This document shows, piece by piece, positions 44,813 to 47,281 of a DNA stretch of 47,281 bases (within the stretch, counting starts at the first letter, position 1; each line of letters starts with the position of its first letter). The stretch spans positions 1-47,281 of the forward strand of contig NZ_LOCQ01000032.1 in NCBI RefSeq assembly GCF_001677885.1. The letters are read 5' to 3'. This stretch comes from Janthinobacterium psychrotolerans. Lineage in GTDB: Bacteria; Pseudomonadota; Gammaproteobacteria; Burkholderiales; Burkholderiaceae_D. Position numbers and translations under genes: made by a program. The notes beneath the pieces were generated by a model. It did not search any database and was not told the DNA's origin. It worked only from the letters and a program-made list of their open reading frames with translations.

Positions 44813-45847
44813 ATGAAAATAATTTCTACTAAAGCCCGGCTTCATCGAAATAGTGAACAAATTCGTATTAGGCGACATCAGTTGAGAGCATCAGGCCTGA
44901 AGCGTAATGTGGAACACCTTCGGCGGCTTGAAATAGTTCGTCTTAATAAGCCAATATTAGTGCCAGCTCCAAAAGTTTTTATTTTAAATGATGATCGTCA
45001 TCGAGATAGCATAATTTTCTTTTTACGAGAATTGGAACGCAATCTCGATGCCGGCTTGAAGGTAAAAATTGACTTTACGGATACGATTAAACTCCATCCA
45101 TGCGGCACTCTTTACATGATGGCTAATTTAGATAATCTTTTAGTTCGGTTTCCTGGAGTGATAAGCTGTAAACTACCTAAAGATAATATAGTGGAGCAAT
45201 TATTTAAGCATCTCGGATTGCTTTCAAAGCTGGGTAGAAGCTCTGGTTTGGCCGTTACTGCTGATAATGTTGTTAATTGGCATTATGCAACAGGTTCCGA
45301 TGCAACAACTAGTGCTTTTAAGGCGTTGTTATTTCAGCATAGTGAGGCAATGGGAGGTGTTCTTGTCCGATCAAATCTTTATGATTGTATGAGCGAAGCT
45401 GTTACGAATACAAAAAAGCATGCCTATCCAAAAGAAAGCGAATTTCTTAATAATTGGTGGATGTTTTCTCAAGCTCGTGATGATATTTTGCAGGTTGCCA
45501 TTTGTGATCTTGGAATTGGAATTCCTAAATCATTGCTAGATAAGCCGAAAATGGAAGACTATCTTAGGAAGCTGTTTATGATCGGTCGGCAGTCTAGTCA
45601 CGATAAGACCCTAATTAAACTAGCGAGTAGCACTAGTCGATCTAGCACAGGATTGGAATACCGTGGAAAAGGCTTGCCACAGATGTTGGATTTTATTAAA
45701 AATCAAGATGAAGGCGGTTTTCGAGCGCAAAGTGGCGCGGGTAGTTATACATATAACGCGTTTTCAAAAAAAGATAAAGCAGTTACACACCGGCAATCGA
45801 TAAAAGGCACGTTAGTTCAATGGACATTAAAATTGAAATCCGAATGA
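44813..45847 (+). CDS. STAS-like / GHKL ATPase fusion protein (cassette gene 1)
   Basis: The 344 residues begin with a basic helical segment (about 1-48). A STAS-like alpha/beta region follows (about 50-140; PKVFILNDD, KVKIDFTDTIKLHPCGTLYMMANLDNLL). Then comes a histidine-kinase-type ATPase domain (about 165-340): N box SEAVTNTKKHAY (Glu195, Asn199), G1 box DLGIGIP (232-238) and G2 box RGKGL (284-288). No phosphoacceptor histidine domain or membrane helix is seen. This fits a stand-alone RsbW/SpoIIAB-type kinase or an ATP switch. ATG 44813 has no strong ribosome binding site; an in-frame TTG at 44780 is an alternative. It is AT-rich, unlike its neighbours, and is followed after 13 bases by a STAS-like gene. 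Confidence 0.82.
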   Translation: MKIISTKARLHRNSEQIRIRRHQLRASGLKRNVEHLRRLEIVRLNKPILVPAPKVFILNDDRHRDSIIFFLRELERNLDAGLKVKIDFTDTIKLHPCGTLYMMANLDNLLVRFPGVISCKLPKDNIVEQLFKHLGLLSKLGRSSGLAVTADNVVNWHYATGSDATTSAFKALLFQHSEAMGGVLVRSNLYDCMSEAVTNTKKHAYPKESEFLNNWWMFSQARDDILQVAICDLGIGIPKSLLDKPKMEDYLRKLFMIGRQSSHDKTLIKLASSTSRSSTGLEYRGKGLPQMLDFIKNQDEGGFRAQSGAGSYTYNAFSKKDKAVTHRQSIKGTLVQWTLKLKSE

Positions 45848-45860
45848 AGGGTTTTTGATT

Positions 45861-46184
45861 ATGAGAAAATTATCAGTTGCAAGTCAGTTTTCAGAGTTTC
45901 CCGCCGGGCGTGTCCCGGAAGATGGGCCGAATTCTGGTGAAAGATTTAGAGAGGAATTTTTGGTGCCGCTTCTTGAAGGTTCAAGAGACGCCATTGAAAT
46001 TAATCTAGACGACACATTAGGATATGGTTCTTCTTTCCTAGATGAGGCTTTTGCAGGCCTCTTGCGAAATAATAGAAAAACTGAAAAGGAATTAAAAGAA
46101 AGATTTATTTTTGTTGACTCAAGAGAGATATATCAATCTATGATATGGGATTATATTTCGGAGGAGCAAGCTCGTGCCCATTGA
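45861..46184 (+). CDS. STAS-like protein, DUF4325 type (cassette gene 2)
   Basis: The 107 residues match the DUF4325/STAS-like pattern as I know it: a front segment with GERFREEFLVPLLEG (about 27-40), then AIEINLDDTLGYGSSFLDEAFAGLL (about 45-68), the strand-turn-helix that in STAS domains carries the phosphorylated or binding residue; Ser57 and Ser58 are candidates. ATG 45861 has AAGGG 9 bases upstream. The gene overlaps gene 3 by 11 bases. Anti-anti-sigma-type partner of gene 1 is the simplest inference. Confidence 0.78.
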   Translation: MRKLSVASQFSEFPAGRVPEDGPNSGERFREEFLVPLLEGSRDAIEINLDDTLGYGSSFLDEAFAGLLRNNRKTEKELKERFIFVDSREIYQSMIWDYISEEQARAH

Positions 46185-46671
46185 GTGTGGCCCAAACAAT
46201 CTTGAGTTAATAAAAATAATTTTGCCATCTGTGATGGTTGTATTGGGTTGGATAGTTGTCTATAGAATTCAGCGGTCATCAGCTGCAAAACAGGATGCAA
46301 GAAAAGATCTTCGAACTCGCCTCGATAAGTTGGACGAAGATTTGAAGTCTCTTCGCGACTTATGTATAGACTATTATACTGATGAAAAAAAAGGTTTTGA
46401 GTTATCCACCCAAATAAAATTTATATTTGAAGATATTCGAAGGCAATCTTATATTTTATCAAATAACTTTCTTAAAAAATTAGAGAGAAAAAAGTTGAAT
46501 GATATATTGAAAAATATAAGTAAATCAGCTACTGGCGGTTCATTTGAATCAAAGAGCCGGGTCGCTCTTGATTCAAATGATTTGCAGTTAAACTCTCTAT
46601 TTAATAGTTCTGCTCAATTAATAAATTTATTTGAGGATGGATTTTTCCATGCGTATCCGCCAGCGGTTTAA
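46174..46671 (+). CDS. Single-helix membrane protein with coiled coil (cassette gene 3)
   Basis: I do not recognise this family. The 165 residues have one N-terminal membrane helix (about 12-31, LIKIILPSVMVVLGWIVVY). A charged helix (about 36-62; DARKDLRTRLDKLDEDLKSL) likely forms a coiled coil, and a mostly helical cytoplasmic part ends YPPAV. GTG 46174 has GGAGGAG 8 bases upstream inside gene 2, so translation is coupled. It has no signal cleavage site. It could be the membrane effector or sensor of the cassette. A strong inverted repeat lies within its coding sequence. Confidence 0.7.
   Translation: MPIECGPNNLELIKIILPSVMVVLGWIVVYRIQRSSAAKQDARKDLRTRLDKLDEDLKSLRDLCIDYYTDEKKGFELSTQIKFIFEDIRRQSYILSNNFLKKLERKKLNDILKNISKSATGGSFESKSRVALDSNDLQLNSLFNSSAQLINLFEDGFFHAYPPAV
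46540..46580. repeat. 17-bp inverted repeat with one bulge inside cassette gene 3
   Basis: TCATTTGAATCAA (46540-46552) and TTGATTCAAATGA (46568-46580) are exact reverse complements. After one bulged A, GAGC (46554-46557) pairs with GCTC (46564-46567) around a 6-base loop. The apex GAGCCGGGTCGCTC is GC-rich in AT-rich surroundings. It encodes residues about 123-136 without breaking the frame. Confidence 0.8.
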
Positions 46672-46685
46672 TATATTTAGATAAT

Positions 46686-47154
46686 TTACCGGGTTGGCCT
46701 AACAGCTTGTCCTATGCGTCGATAGACCTTTTCTGTAATTACTTTTTCGCTATGTCCCAACAAAGAACTTGCAGCGCTCAAGTCAACAATGTCGCTTGCC
46801 GAGCGCGCCCGGATATCGCGGAATTGAAACGCCTTGATGCGGCCGGCCAGCTCTTCGTTACCCGCCTTTAGCGCCAGTTCTGCCGCAGACTTCCGGGCGT
46901 TATCGAAGCGCAGCCGCAAATGCCACTTCTTGACCTGGGAACCATTCGGCAGCGAAACGATGAAGGTTGTACGCGGCCGGTCAGGGCGCGCGTGGATACG
47001 CTCGATGACCTTGGCCAGCTCGGACGGGACGCCATCATGTTCAAGGACGATGCGCAGCAGCTTGTTGCCCTTGTTCTGGCGTACCTGCAGGGCGCCGTCT
47101 TTCAAATCACTGTCGCGCATCTTGAGCACGTCCGCCGGCCGCTGGCCGGTTAGG
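46686..47154 (-). pseudogene. Tyrosine recombinase (phage/island integrase), N-terminus removed by IS481
   Basis: About 155 codons of the catalytic domain remain, from LTGQRPADVLKMRDSDL to GQAVRPTR. The remaining active-site parts are the first Arg region (TGQRPADVLKM), FRDIRARSASD (the usual HxxR is RxxR here), LLGHSEKV (His) and the nucleophile Tyr in TEKVYRRIG. The 5' part is missing because the IS starts at 47155. The gene is GC-rich, unlike the AT-rich cassette beside it. It points toward the cassette and tRNA-Ser. It was probably the integrase of this island and is now inactive unless an intact copy exists elsewhere. Confidence 0.88.
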
Positions 47155-47281
47155 TGTCAAGACCCGCCTGGTTATAAACACGTTTAACGAATAATTCTGG
47201 CTTTTTTGCCTGCCATTTCTTCATTGCCTGAATCGGCGTTTCGTTGTTGAGAGCACGCTGCGGGATGTTGTGGTTATAGAT
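47150..47281 (-). CDS. IS481-family transposase, C-terminal end (partial, second copy)
   Basis: The same 42 residues as at 1-132, on the other strand. The last codons read GAC ACC TAA: the ACC takes only its first base from the IS, and the TAA stop lies wholly in the integrase DNA (flank CCTAAC on this strand). The rest of the transposase is beyond the window. Confidence 0.85.
   Translation of the reverse strand: MYNHNIPQRALNNETPIQAMKKWQAKKPELFVKRVYNQAGLDT
47155..47281 (-). mobile_element. IS481-family insertion sequence, right end (partial, inverted second copy)
   Basis: The exact reverse complement of bases 1-127. It interrupts the integrase. The target next to it, GTTAGG on the plus strand, is a one-base variant of NCTAGN. 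Its transposase end faces into the window, as does that of the left copy, so the two copies flanking the window are in opposite orientation. Confidence 0.85.

Overview
The window looks like a complete contig from a draft genome of an Oxalobacteraceae bacterium (Betaproteobacteria, Burkholderiales; Janthinobacterium, Duganella or Massilia type). The basis is the GC-rich coding style, the gene orders (ybgC-tolQRAB-pal-cpoB, glyA-nrdR, pilVWX-pilY1-pilE-fimT, ribD-ribE, ribBX-ribH-nusB, 4.5S RNA-dnaX-ybaB-recR) and the protein sequences, judged by eye without a database. Both ends are the same 127 bases in inverted orientation. They are the transposase 3' end of an IS481-family element, so the contig appears to stop where the assembly met two copies of this IS.

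Layout. 1-132: IS end. 246-567: two identical tRNA-Lys genes with a consensus promoter and a terminator (minus strand). 606-6031: Tol-Pal envelope operon (minus). 6321-8494: glyA behind a ZTP (pfl) riboswitch, then nrdR and a terminator. 8624-15554: type IV pilus minor pilin operon with pilY1. 15605-22115: riboflavin genes interrupted by an unrecognised Gln/Ala-rich coiled-coil protein and an OsmC-type peroxidase, ending with nusB. 22228-23160: membrane-anchored lytic transglycosylase. 23637-25121: ubiD. 25209-28686: 4.5S RNA, dnaX, ybaB, recR. 28692-31176: a family III CoA-transferase and a phytase/esterase-like lipoprotein. 31145-36131: hybrid histidine kinase coupled to a REC-PAS-GGDEF-EAL protein. 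36358-40873: ybdD-cstA uptake operon divergent from a Cache-domain kinase and a LuxR-type regulator, with candidate regulator sites between them. 41067-44292: an HDOD protein and a PAS-GGDEF-EAL protein.

From 44369 the character changes. A tRNA-Ser gene is followed by about 2.2 kb of clearly AT-rich DNA (24 G+C in 60 bases in one line counted by hand). It holds a compact three-gene cassette: a STAS-like/GHKL ATPase protein, a DUF4325-type STAS-like protein, and a one-helix membrane protein with a coiled coil. Next come the remains of a GC-rich tyrosine integrase, cut off by the IS481 copy at the right end. This is a small island beside tRNA-Ser whose integrase has been broken. The cassette resembles a partner-switching module (kinase-like ATPase plus STAS antagonist) attached to a membrane protein. 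It is the best candidate here for an undescribed system, possibly regulatory or defensive; its function is inference only.

Other points of note: IS insertion sites that supply the transposase stop codon, the ZTP riboswitch on glyA, direct repeats placed just upstream of a good cstA promoter, a GTP cyclohydrolase II-like domain without its zinc cysteines (RibBX), a large hairpin between ribBX and ribH, and a near-perfect 17-bp inverted repeat inside the last cassette gene.
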